64,000 nt of DNA from Muricea muricata (Eukaryota > Cnidaria > Anthozoa > Malacalcyonacea > Plexauridae), in contig OY979727.1 in NCBI GenBank assembly GCA_963855995.1, positions 5,971,001 through 6,035,000 on the forward strand, written 5' to 3'. Under the pieces are notes generated by a model. That model was not told where the DNA came from. It saw only the letters and a program-made list of their open reading frames with translations, and ran no database searches. Position numbers and translations under genes: made by a program. Of this stretch, positions 24,801 through 35,540 are shown piece by piece. The number at the start of each line of letters is the position of its first letter. Positions within the stretch are counted from its first letter, which is position 1.

Positions 24801-27327
24801 ATTTGAGCATGTTTTTACGCTCAAATCGCTTTAAAAGCGCTTAAAACGCGTTTTTAATGATTCTAAGATCGTTTCTGTTCTGTTTCGAGGTGGGTTGTAG
24901 GCTTCTCTTTTCAACATGGTATTTTGCTCGTGACGATAGTCTTAGTGCCGAAAACATGATTCCTGACTTACTAAGTTCTCCAACTTCCATTTAGAAAGTC
25001 CCTTTTAGGTCCGTGATTGCTATATATCATTGCGCTCAACTCGTTTAGTTTGACTCTGAAAACATCATTTTAAGCTCCAAAACGTTGCCGTGATCGATTT
25101 AAGACGGAAGTTTTTAGTTGATAATTTGAGCATGTTTTTACGCTCAAATCGCTTTTAAAGCGCTTAAAACGCGTTTTTAATGATTCTAAGCTCGTTTCTG
25201 TTCTGTTTCGAGGTGGGTTGTAAGCTTCTCACTTCAACATGTTATTTTGCTCGTGACGATAATTTGAGTTCCGAAAACAGGATTCCTGACTTGCTAAGTT
25301 CTCCAACTTCCATTTAGAAAGTCGCTTTTAGGTCCGTGATTGCAATATATCATTGCGCTCAACTCGTCCAGTTTGGCCCTAAAAACATCATTTTAAGCTC
25401 TAAAACAGTGGCATGATCGATTTATAACGGCAGTTTTTAGTTGATCATTTGAGCATGTTTTTACGCTCAAATCGCTTTAAAAGCGCTTAAAACGCGTTTT
25501 TAATGATTGTAAGATCGTTTCTTTTTTGTCTCAAAGCAACTTGTAAGCTTCTCACTTCAACATGTTATTTTGCTTGTGACAATAGTTTGAGTGCCGAAAA
25601 CATGATTCCCGACTTGCTAAGTTCTCTAGTTTCAGTTTAGAAAGTCCCTTTTAGCTCCGTTATTGCAATATATCATTGCGCTCAACTCATTCAGTTTGGC
25701 CCTTATAACATCATTTTAAGCTCTAAAACGTTGCCGTGATCGATTTAAGACGGCAGTTTTTAGTTGATAACTTGAGCATCTTTTTACGCTCAAATCGCTT
25801 TAAAAGCGCTTAAAACCTGTTTTTAATGATTCTAAGATCGTTTCTGTTCTGTTTCGAGGTGGGTTGTAAGCTTCTCTTTTCAACATGTTATTTTGCTCGT
25901 GACGATAGTTTGAGTGACGAAAACAGGATTCCTGACTTACTAAGTTCTCCAACTTCCATTTAGAAAGTCCCTTTTAGGTCCGTCATTGCAGTTTATCATT
26001 GGGCTCAACTCGTTCAGTTTGGCCCTGAAAACATCATTTTAAGCTCTAAAACGTTGCCGTCATCGATTTAACGCGGAAGTTTTTAGTTGAAAATTTGAGC
26101 ATATTTTTACGCTCAAATCGCTTCAAAAGCGCTGAAAACACGTTTTTAATGATTCTAAGATCGTTTATTTTCTGTCTCAAAGCATGTTGTAAGCTTCTCT
26201 CTTCAACATGTTATTTTGCTCGTGACAATAGTTTTAGTTCCGAAAACATGATTCCTGACTTGCTAAGTTCTCTAGTTACCATTTAGAAAGTCGCTTTTAG
26301 GTCCGTGATTGCAATATATCATTGCGCTCAACTCGTTCAATTTGGCCCTGAAAACATCATTTTATGCTCTAAAACGTTGAAGTGATCGATTTAAGACGGC
26401 AGTTTTTAATTTATCGTTTGAGCAAGTTTTTACGCTCAAATCGCTTCAAAAGCGCTTAAAACGCGTTTTTAATGATTGTAAGATCGTTTCTTTTCTGTCT
26501 CAAAGCAAGTTGTAAGCTTCTCACTTCAACATGTTATTTTGCTCGTGACAATAATTTGAATGCGGAAAACATGATTCCTGACTTGCTAAGTTCTCTAATT
26601 TCCATTTAGAAAATCCCTTTTAATTCCGTGATTGCTATATATCATTGCGCTTAACTCCTTCAGTTTGGCCCTAAAAACATCATTTTAAGCTCTAAAAAGT
26701 TGGCGTGATCGATTTAAGACGGCAGTTTTTAATTGATCGTTTGAGCAAGTTTTTACGCTCAAATCCCTTCAAAAGCACTTAAAACGCCTTTTTAATGATT
26801 GTAAGATCGTTTCTTTTCTGTCTCAAAGCAAGTTGTAAGCTTCTCACTTCAACATGTTATTTTGCTCGTGACAATAATTTGAATGCGGAAAACATGATTC
26901 CTTACTTGCTAAGTTCTCTAATTTCCATTTAGAAAGTCCCTTTTAATTACGTGATTGCAATATATCATTGCGCTTAACTCATTCAGTTTTGCCCTTAAAA
27001 CATTATTTTAAGCTCCAAAACGTTGCCGTGATCGATTTAAGACGGCAGTTTTTAGTTGATAATTTGAGCATGTTTTTACGCTCAAATCACTTTAAAAGCG
27101 CTTAAAACGCGTTTTTAATGCTTCTAAGATCGTTTCTTTTCTGTTTCAAAGTAAGTTGTAAGCTTCTAACTTCAACATGTTATTTTGCTCGTGACAATAA
27201 TTTGAATGCGGAAAACATGATTCCTGACTTGCTAAGTTCTCTAATTTCCATTTAGAAAGTCCCTTTTAATTCCGTGATTGCAATATATCATTGCGCTCAA
27301 CTCATTCAGTTTGGCCCTTAAAACATT
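24744..27327 (+). repeat. 8-monomer higher-order repeat, unit 1 (copy 1)
   Basis: Offset 2584 is exactly eight monomers. The rare 'gttgtaggc' variant at 24895 recurs at 27479, and the 'gcatattttta' monomer at 26098 recurs at 28682. The match starts after the mismatch at 24743/27327. The same pair is carried in the second large copy. Confidence 0.88.
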
Positions 27328-29911
27328 ATTTTAAGCTCCAAAACGTTGCCGTGATCGATTTAAGACGGCAGTTTTTAGTTGATAATTTGAGCATGTTTTT
27401 ACGCTCAAATCGCTTTAAAAGCGCTTAAAACGCGTTTATAATGATTCTAAGATCGTTTCTGTTCTGTTTCGAGGTGGGTTGTAGGCTTCTCTTTTCAACA
27501 TGGTATTTTGCTCGTGACGATAGTCTGAGTGCCGAAAACATGATTCCTGACTTACTAAGTTCTCCAACTTCCATTTAGAAAGTCCCTTTTAGGTCCGTGA
27601 TTGCTATATATCATTGCGCTCAACTCGTTTAGTTTGACTCTGAAAACATCATTTTAAGCTCCAAAACGTTGCCGTGATCGATTTAAGACGGAAGTTTTTA
27701 GTTGATAATTTGAGCATGTTTTTACGCTCAAATCGCTTTTAAAGCGCTTAAAACAAGTTTTTAATGATTCTAAGCTCGTTTCTGTTCTGTTTCGAGGTGG
27801 GTTGTAAGCTTCTCACTTCAACATGTTATTTTGCTCGTGACGATAATTTGAGTTCCGAAAACAGGATTCCTGACTTGCTAAGTTCTCCAACTTCCATTTA
27901 GAAAGTCGCTTTTAGGTCCGTGATTGCAATATATCATTGCGCTCAACTCGTCCAGTTTGGCCCTAAAAACATCATTTTAAGCTCTAAAACAGTGGCATGA
28001 TCGATTTATAACGGCAGTTTTTAGTTGATCATTTGAGCATGTTTTTACGCTCAAATCGCTTTAAAAGCGCTTAAAACGCGTTTTTAATGATTGTAAGATC
28101 GTTTCTTTTTTGTCTCAAAGCAACTTGTAAGCTTCTCACTTCAACATGTTATTTTGCTTGTGACAATAGTTTGAGTGCCGAAAACATGATTCCCGACTTG
28201 CTAAGTTCTCTAGTTTCAGTTTAGAAAGTCCCTTTTAGCTCCGTTATTTCAATATATCATTGCGCTCAACTCATTCAGTTTGGCCCTTATAACATCATTT
28301 TAAGCTCTAAAACGTTGCCGTGATCGATTTAAGACGGCAGTTTTTAGTTGATAACTTGAGCATCTTTTTACGCTCGAATCGCTTTAAAAGCGCTTAAAAC
28401 CTGTTTTTAATGATTCTAAGATCGTTTCTGTTCTGTTTCGAGGTGGGTTGTAAGCTTCTCTTTTCAACATGTTATTTTGCTCGTGACGATAGTTTGAGTG
28501 ACGAAAAAAGGATTCCTGACTTACTAAGTTCTCCAACTTCCATTTAGAAAGTCCCTTTTAGGTCCGTCATTGCAGTTTATCATTGGGCTCAACTCGTTCA
28601 GTTTGGCCCTGAAAACATCATTTTAAGCTCTAAAACGTTGCCGTCATCGATTTAACGCGGAAGTTTTTAGTTGAAAATTTGAGCATATTTTTACGCTCAA
28701 ATCGCTTCAAAAGCGCTGAAAACACGTTTTTAATGATTCTAAGATCGTTTATTTTCTGTCTCAAAGCATGTTGTAAGCTTCTCACTTCAACATATTATTT
28801 TGCTCGTGACAATAGTTTTAGTTCCGAAAACATGATTCCTGACTTGCTAAGTTCTCTAGTTACCATTTAGAAAGTCGCTTTTAGGTCCGTGATTGCAATA
28901 TATCATTGCGCTCAACTCGTTCAATTTGGCCCTGAAAACATCATTTTATGCTCTAAAACGTTGAAGTGATCGATTTAAGACGGCAGTTTTTAATTTATCG
29001 TTTGAGCAAGTTTTTACGCTCAAATCGCTTCAAAAGCGCTTAAAACGCGTTTTTAATGATTGTAAGATCGTTTCTTTTCTGTCTCAAAGCAAGTTGTAAG
29101 CTTCTCACTTCAACATGTTATTTTGCTCGTGACAATAATTTGAATGCGGAAAACATGATTCCTGACTTGCTAAGTTCTCTAATTTCCATTTAGAAAGTCC
29201 CTTTTAACTCCGTGATTGCAATATATCATTGCGCTTAACTCCTTCAGTTTGGCCCTAAAAACATCATTTTAAGCTCTAAAACGTTGGCGTGATCGATTTA
29301 AGACGGCAGTTTTTAATTGATCGTTTGAGCAAGTTTTTACGCTCAAATCGCTTCAAAGGCACTTAAAACGCGTTTTTAATGATTGTAAGATCGTTTCTTT
29401 TCTGTCTCAAAGCAAGTTGTAAGCTTCTCACTTCAACATGTTATTTTGCTCGTGACAATAATTTGAATGCGGAAAACATGATTCCTGACTTGCTAAGTTC
29501 TCTAATTTCCATTTAGAAAGTCCCTTTTAATTCCGTGATTGCAATATATCATTGCGCTTAACTCATTCAGTTTTGCCCTTAAAACATTATTTTAAGCTCC
29601 AAAACGTTGCCGTGATCGATTTAAGACGGCAGTTTTTAGTTGATAATTTGAGCATGTTTTTACGCTCAAATCACTTTAAAAGCGCTTAAAACGCGTTTTT
29701 AATGCTTCTAAGATCGTTTCTTTTCTGTTTCAAAGTAAGTTGTAAGCTTCTAACTTCAACAGGTTATTTTGCTCGTGACAATAATTTGAATGCGGAAAAC
29801 ATGATTCCTGACTTGCTAAGTTCTCTAATTTCCATTTAGAAAGTCCCTTTTAATTCCGTGATTGCAATATATCATTGCGCTCAACTCATTCAGTTTTGCC
29901 CTTAAAACAAC
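27328..29911 (+). repeat. 8-monomer higher-order repeat, unit 2 (copy 1)
   Basis: Second 2584-bp unit, with several substitutions against unit 1 (for example 'acaagttttt' near 27753 where unit 1 has 'acgcgttttt'). The match fades near 29911. Confidence 0.88.
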
Positions 29912-32900
29912 ATTTTAAGCTCCAAAACGTTTCCGTGATCGATTTAAGACGGCAGTTTTTAGTTGATAATTTGAGCATCTTTTTACGCTCAAATCGCTTT
30001 AAAAGCGCTTAAAACGCGTTTTTAATGCTTCTAAGATCGTTTCTTTTCGGTTTCAAAGTAAGTTGTAAGCTTCTAACTTCAACATGTTATTTTGCTCGTG
30101 ACAATAATTTGAATGCGGAAAACATGATTCCTGACTTGCTAAGTTCTCTAATTTCCATTTAGAAAGTCCCTTTTAATTCCGTGATTGCAATATATCATTG
30201 CGCTCAACTCATTCAGTTTTGCCCTTAAAACATCATTTTAAGCTCTAAAACAGTGGCATGATCGATTTATAACGGCAGTTTTTAGTTGATCATTTGAGCA
30301 TGTTTTTACGCTAAAATCGCTTTAAAAGCGCTTAAAACGCGTTTTTAATGATTGTAAGATCGTTTCTTTTCTGTCTCAAAGCAACTTGTAAGCTTCTCAC
30401 TTCAACATGTTATTTTGCTCGTGACAATAGTTTGAATGCGGAAAACATTATTCCTGACTTGCTAAGTTCTCTAATTTCCATTTAGAAAGTCCCTTTTAAT
30501 TCCGTGATTGCAATATATCATTGCGCTCAACTCATTCAGTTTTGCCCTTAAAACATCATTTTAAGCTCTAAAACAGTGGCATGATCGATTTATAACGGCA
30601 GTTTTTAGTTGATCATTTGAGCATGTTTTTACGCTAAAATCGCTTTAAAAGCGCTTAAAACGCGTTTTTAATGATTGTAAGATCGTTTCTTTTCTGTCTC
30701 AAAGCAACTTGTAAGCTTCTCACTTCAACATGTTATTTTGCTCGTGACAATAGTTTGAGTAACGAAAACATTATTCCTGACTTGCTAAGTTCTCTAGTTT
30801 CAATTTAGAAAGTCCCTTTTAGGTCCGTGATTGGAATATATCATTGCGCTCAACTCATTCAGTTTGACTCTGAAAACATCATTTTAAGCTCCAAAACGTT
30901 GCTGTGATCGATTTAAGACGGAAGTTTTTAGTTGATAATTTGAGCATGTTTTTACGCTCAAATCGCTTTAAAAGCGATTAAAACGCGTTTTTAATGATTC
31001 TAAGATCGTTTCTGTTCTGTTTCGAGGTGGGTTGTAAGCTTCTCTTTTCAACATGGTATTTTGCTCGTGACAATAATTTGAATGCGGAAAACATGATTCC
31101 TGACTTGCTAAGTTCTCTAATTTCCATTTAGAAAGTCCCTTTTAATTCCGTCATTGCTATATATCATTGCGCTCAACTCATTCAGTTTTGCCCTTAAAAC
31201 ATCATTTTAATATCCAAAACGTTGCCGTGATCGATTTAAGACGGCAGTTTTTAGTTGATAATTTGAGCATGTTTTTACGCTCAAATCGCTTTAAAAGCGC
31301 TTAAAACGCGTTTTTAATGATTCTAAGATCGTTTCTGTTCTGTTTCGAGGTGAATTGTAAGCTTCTCTTTTCAACATGGTATTTTGCTCGTGACGATAGT
31401 CTGAGTGCCGAAAACAGGATTCCTGACTTACTAAGTTCTCCAACTTCCATTTAGAAAGTCCCTTTTAGGTCCGTGATTGCTATATATCATTGCGCTCAAC
31501 TCTTTTAGTTTGACTCTAAAAACATCATTTTAAGCTCCAAAACGTTGCCGTGATCGATTTAACACGGAAGTTTTTAGTTGATAATTTGAGCATGTTTTTA
31601 CGTTCAAATCGCTTTAAAAGCGCTTAAAACGCGTTTTTAATGATTCTAAGCTCGTTTCTGTTTTGTTTCAAGGTGGGTTGTAAGCTTCTCTTTTCAACAT
31701 GGTATTTTGCTCGTGACGATAGTCTGAGTGCCGAAAACATGATTCCTGAGTTACTAAGTTCTCCAACTTCCATTTAGAAAGTCCCTTTTAGGTCCGTGAT
31801 TGCAATAAATCATTGCGCTCAACTCGTCCAATTTGGCCCTAAAAACACCATTTTAAACTCTAAAACAGTGGCATGATCGATTTATAACGGCCGTTTTTAG
31901 TTGATCATTTGAGCATGTTTTTACGCTCAAATCGCTTTAAAAGCGCTTAAAACGCGTTTTTAATGATTGTAAGATCGTTTCTTTTTTGTCTCAAAGCAAC
32001 TTGTAAGCTTCTCACTTCAACATGTTACTTTGCTTGTGACAATAGTTTGAGTGCCGAAAACATGATTCCTGACTTGCTAAGTTCTCTAGTTTCAATTTAG
32101 AAAGTCCCTTTTAGCTCCGTGATTGCAATATATCATTGCGCTCAACTCATTCAGTTTCGCCCTTAAAACATCATTTTAAGCTCTAAAAGTTGCCGTGATG
32201 AATTTAAGACTGCAGTTTTTAGTTGATAACTTGAGCATGTTTTTACGCTCAAATCGCTTTAAAAGCGCTTAAAACGCGTTTTTAATGATTCTAAGATCGT
32301 TTCTGTTCTGTTTCGAGGTGGGTTGTAGGCTTCTCTTTTCAACATGGTATTTTGCTCGTGACGATAGTCTGAGTGCCGAAAACATGATTCCTGACTTACT
32401 AAGTTCTCCAACTTCCATTTAGAAAGTCCCTTTTAGGTCCGTGATTGCTATATATCATTGCGCTCAACTCGTTTAGTTTGACTCTGAAAACATCATTTTA
32501 AGCTCCAAAACGTTGATGTGATCGATTTAAGATGGAAGTTTTTAGTTGATAATTTGAGCATGTTTTTACGCTCAAATCGCTTTAAAAGCGCTTAAAACGC
32601 GTTTTTAATGATTCTAAGCTCGTTTCTGTTCTGTTTCGAGGTGGGTTGTAAGCTTCTCACTTCAACATGTTATTTTGCTCGTGACGATAATTTGAGTTCC
32701 GAAAACAGGATTCCTGACTTGCTAAGTTCTCTAATTTCCATTTAGAAAGTCCCTTTTAATTCCGTGATTGCAATATATCATTGCGCTCAACTCATTCAGT
32801 TTTGCCCTTAAAACATCATTTTAAGCTCCAAAACGTTGCCCTGATCGATTTAAGACGGCAGTTATTAGTTGATAATTTGAGCATGTTTTTACGCTCAAAT

Positions 32901-34058
32901 CGCTTTAAAAGCGCTTAAAAGGCGTTTTTAATGATTCTAAGATCGTTTCTGCTCTGTTTCGAGGTGGGTTGTAAGCTTCTCTTTTCAACATGGTATTTTG
33001 CTCGTGACGATAGTCTGAGTGCCGAAAACAGGATTCCTGACTTACTAAGTTCTCCAACTTCCATTTAGAAAGTCCCTTTTAGGTCCGTGATTGCTATATA
33101 TCATTGCGCTCAACTCGTTTAGTTTGACTCTGAAAACATCATTTTAAGCTCCAAAACGTTGCCGTGATCGATTTAAGACGGAAGTTTTTAGTTGATAATT
33201 TGAGCATGTTTTTACGCTCAAATCGCTTTAAAAGCGCTTAAAACGCGTTTTTAATGATTCTAAGCTCGTTTCTGTTCTGTTTCGAGGTGGGTTGTAAGCT
33301 TCTCACTTCAACATGTTATTTTGCTCGTGACGATAATTTGAGTTCCGAAAACAGGATTCCTGACTTACTAAGTTCTCCAACTTCCATTTAGAAAGTCGCT
33401 TTTAGGTCCGTGATTGCAATATATCATTGCGCTCAACTCGTTCAGTTGGGCCCTGAAAAAATCATTTTAAGCTCTAAAACGTTGGCGTGATCGATTTAAG
33501 ACGGCAGTTTTTAGTAGATCATTTGACCATGTTTTTACGCTAAAATCGCTTCAAAGCGCTTAAAACGCGTTTTTAATGCTTCTAAGATCGTTTCTTTTCT
33601 GTTTCAAAGTAAGTTGTAAGCTTCTAACTTCAACATGTCAATTTGCTCGTGACAATAATTTGAGTGCGGAAAACATGATTCCTGACTTGCTAAGTTCTCT
33701 AATTTCCATTTAGAAAGTCCCTTTTAAATCCGTGATTGCAATATATCATTGCGCTCAACTCATTCAGTTTGGCCCTTAAAACATCATTTTAAGCTCCAAA
33801 ACGTTGCCGTGATCGATTTAAGACGGCAGTTTTTAGTTGATAATTTGAGCATGTTTTTACGCTCAAATCGCTTTAAAAGCGCTTAAAACGCGTTTTTAAT
33901 GATTCTAAGATCGTTTATGTTCTGTTTCGAGGTGGGTTGTAAGCTTCTCACTTCAACATGTTATTTTGCTCGTGACGATAATTTGAGTTCTGAAAACAGG
34001 ATTCCTGACTTACTAAGTTCTCCAACTTCCATTTAGAAAGTCGCTTTTAGGTCCGTGA
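29912..34058 (+). repeat. Satellite monomers between the 8-mer pair and the insertion
   Basis: Ordinary monomers with one local single-monomer duplication: the 'agtggcatg' plus 'gctaaaatcgcttt' monomer near 30250 recurs at 30573, offset 323. The monomers around 30800-31740 resemble those at 8990-9940 but are not a recent copy. The block ends at the insertion. Confidence 0.8.
33918..33941 (+). other. Chimeric monomer: one monomer missing in copy 1
   Basis: Left of here ('tttatgttctg') copy 1 follows the copy 2 monomer at 53200; to the right ('gtaagcttctcac') it follows the next copy 2 monomer. One 323-bp monomer (about 53225-53547) is therefore absent, within 150 bp of the insertion. Confidence 0.82.
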
Positions 34059-34061
34059 AGC

Positions 34062-34083
34062 AAATTTATAGTTATATAAATTT
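34062..34083. other. Terminal stem-loop, unit 1
   Basis: Perfect 9-bp arms 'aaatttata' (34062-34070) and 'tataaattt' (34075-34083) around 'gtta', three bases from the element's plus-strand start. On the minus strand it is the terminal hairpin. It is all A-T paired, unlike the GC-rich hairpins of canonical Helitrons. Confidence 0.8.
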
Positions 34084-34086
34084 AAG

Positions 34087-34093
34087 TTAATGA
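34087..34093. other. Subterminal inverted repeat 'ttaatga', unit 1
   Basis: Inverted partner is 'tcattaa' at 34772-34778, the exact right end of unit 1. In unit 2 the pair is 34807-34813 and 35925-35931. The repeat is terminal at one end and internal to the stem-loop at the other. At 7 bp it could arise by chance. Confidence 0.5.
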
Positions 34094-34457
34094 AGCAACG
34101 TGTTGAAGGTAAGCTTTTATGTAAAAGGTGCGAAAAGATAGTTCCTTCCGACTACGTCAATGAGATAATCCCATCTTATCTTATCGAGTTATAATAATGG
34201 CCGAAAGCCAAACTAGCTGCATGCCGTTCACGTGTAATGCTCGTGTTATTGCATAGGCATGTAAAACCTCCTGTGGTGTGGACGGGAATTAACCAATGAT
34301 AAGGCTTATTCCAGCACAGGGTACTTGCGCAGATTATGCGGATCATATCATAGGACCACCATTCACAGTTAGCACTCGTGCAGTAAAATGAAGTCTCTAA
34401 AATGTCAACTTCAGCCCCATAGACTCAATACGTCACATATATACAACATCTACCTGA

Positions 34458-34576
34458 GGACTGTCCATAGGGGCCTAGCGCCCCTTGGTCAGGTTAAGGA
34501 CTGTTCATTGGAGTTTTTATGCTCCCTGGACAGGTTGGGGCCTAAGGACTGTCCAAGTGTTGTTATCTTGGTCAGG
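34458..34576 (+). repeat. Three imperfect ~40-bp hairpin repeats in module B
   Basis: Units start at 34458, 34498 and 34546. Each opens 'ggactgtcc' or 'ggactgttc' and closes 'ggtcagg' or 'ggacagg'. Between these sits a different small hairpin: 'aggggc' with 'gcccct' (34469-34485), 'ggag' with 'ctcc' (34510-34525), and 'ccaag' with 'cttgg' (34553-34571). The outer words are kept while the stems change in sequence. The cluster recurs at 35611-35729. Confidence 0.75.
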
Positions 34577-34606
34577 TTTCGTCAGGGATTGGCCACCCCT
34601 GGCAAG

Positions 34607-34621
34607 GCTCTATTACAGAGC
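34607..34621. other. Small hairpin in module B
   Basis: 'gctct' and 'agagc' arms around 'attac'. Recurs at 35760-35774. Function unknown; no U-run follows that would suggest a terminator. Confidence 0.5.
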
Positions 34622-34778
34622 ATTTTCAGTTCAGAATCAGTGCAGCATAGGATGTGACATGAGTAGGGATGAAGCCATGCATTATACAATTAGAGTCTTC
34701 TTACCCCAGAACCCCTTCTCCCACATAAGCTTTGCATTTTTGAAGTGTTACTTTTTATTCAACAGCTTGGGTCATTAA

Positions 34779-35107
34779 AGCAAATTTATAGTTATATAAA
34801 TTTAAGTTAATGAAGCAACGTGTTGAAGGTAAGCTTTTATGTAAAAGGTGCGAAAAGATAGTTCCTTCCGACTACGTCAATGAGATAATCCCATCTTATC
34901 TTATCGAGTTATAATAATGGCCGAAAGCCAAACTAGCTGCATGCCGTTCACGTGTAATGCTCGTGTTATTGCATAGGCATGTAAAACCTCCTGTGGTGTG
35001 GACGGGAATTAACCAATGATAAGGCTTATTCCAGCACAGGGTACTTGCGCAGATTATGCGGATCATATCATAGGACCACCATTCACAGTTAGCACTCGTG
35101 CAGTAAA
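34779..35107. repeat. Module A, second copy
   Basis: Direct repeat of 34059-34387; identity ends at 35107, where 'cttgtt' follows instead of 'atgaag'. Confidence 0.9.
34782..34803. other. Terminal stem-loop, unit 2
   Basis: Same 9-bp arm stem-loop at offset 720, lying right after the unit 1/unit 2 joint. Had it worked as a terminator on the minus strand, transfer of unit 2 would have stopped here. Confidence 0.8.
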
Positions 35108-35540
35108 CTTGTTTAAGAAAATTTTCCCACCCACCCACCACTGTTTTTCCAATGCCTTGCGATTTTTACGTTTACCTTCAATGCGTTCAAAAGCCTCATA
35201 TCACTTAAATTAGAAAGCTGTCGATATTATGATTACTGTAGATATACTTCATATAACGTTATTACAAAAAATAACTTAAGCAAAAAAAAAAAAAAAGAAA
35301 AGAAAAGAAAAATATACGGAAATGTAATATCGATACCGTCAACGAAAACACTGTTTTAAGAGTAGATAAATATACGAAGGCACGTGCAAGGGAACGGTCG
35401 AATGTAGTTAACTCATTGATTAATTTTCTAATATTCACTGACTAACATCATCATACTTAGATAATACATACTATATAGAATCATGTAAAAACAAAAGAAA
35501 GTTATTTTGTTGGTTTCGTTAATAAATTACGTGGTTCGGG
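35108..35540. other. Module C, unique AT-rich segment
   Basis: 433 bp present once. It contains a C-rich 'cccacccaccca' tract near 35127, a run of 15 A at 35282-35296 followed by three 'gaaaa' repeats to about 35312, and otherwise AT-rich sequence with no long open frame. Its ends do not have GT-AG form on the plus strand, and the minus strand begins 'ccc', so it does not look like an intron. No target duplication flanks it. Confidence 0.75.
35282..35312 (+). repeat. Poly-A and (GAAAA)n tract
   Basis: Fifteen A, then three G(A)4 repeats. This could be an internal microsatellite, which small rolling-circle elements often carry, or a remnant retroposon tail. No duplicated flank supports a retroposon. 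Confidence 0.8.

Larger units (their letters stand above)
1..34058 (+). repeat. 323-bp satellite DNA array, left block
   Basis: Continuous head-to-tail monomers; the 'ccatttag' landmark (or its 'caatttag' variant) falls at 1, 324, 647 and 970, giving a 323-bp period. All monomers have the same orientation. Each contains 'aagctt' (HindIII), 'atcgat' and 'acgcgt' (MluI) at fixed phase in most copies. Monomers differ by scattered substitutions shared in blocks, which is the mark of higher-order repeats. Recurrent shortened monomers have a 26-bp deletion (near 5866, 7132, 13197, 20551), a 23-bp deletion (near 11018, 11640, 18372, 18994), or 1-bp deletions. No reading frame of gene size exists. 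The block starts outside the window and stops at monomer position 30, at the insertion. I do not recognise the satellite family. Confidence 0.97.
34059..34387. repeat. Module A, first copy
   Basis: It starts 'agc', then the stem-loop, 'aag' and 'ttaatga', followed by mixed-composition sequence ending 'gcagtaaa'. It is repeated at 34779-35107 at offset 720 with no difference that I could see. No recognised gene. Confidence 0.9.
34059..34778 (-). mobile_element. Insertion unit 1, internally deleted (A-B, 720 bp)
   Basis: Module A (34059-34387) joins module B (34388-34778) directly. Compared with unit 2 it lacks the 433-bp module C. The A-B joint has no microhomology: the left side matches unit 2 through 'taaa' and the right side from 'atgaag'. 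A and B look identical to their partners in unit 2, so the split is recent. Confidence 0.8.
34388..34778. repeat. Module B, first copy
   Basis: 391 bp, clearly richer in G and C than the satellite, with three hairpin-bearing repeats near its left side and 'gggtcattaa' at its right end. It is repeated at 35541-35931 at offset 1153. It opens with an 'atg' and holds two overlapping open frames of 89 and 97 codons, judged not to be genes. Confidence 0.9.

Noticed and set aside
1..34058. CRISPR array
   Set aside because: The 323-bp repeats are contiguous and similar along their whole length; there are no unique spacers and no cas genes.
34388..34778. Overlapping 89- and 97-codon frames in module B (and repeats at 35541-35931)
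   Set aside because: Two frames overlap on the same strand across hairpin repeats; neither shows a recognisable domain, and the second copy is an exact repeat rather than evidence of conservation.
34896..35141. 81-codon minus-strand frame in module A'
   Set aside because: It crosses the A/C joint; the first A copy lacks the same extension, and the composition is not protein-like.
34059..35312. SINE with an A-rich tail at 35282
   Set aside because: 'tggccgaaag' in module A only vaguely resembles a pol III A box, no B box follows, the A-run is internal, and no target duplication is present.
35108..35540. Module C as an intron missing from a processed copy
   Set aside because: The boundaries are not GT-AG on the plus strand, and the minus strand starts 'ccc' although it ends 'ag'; the joints allow no shift.
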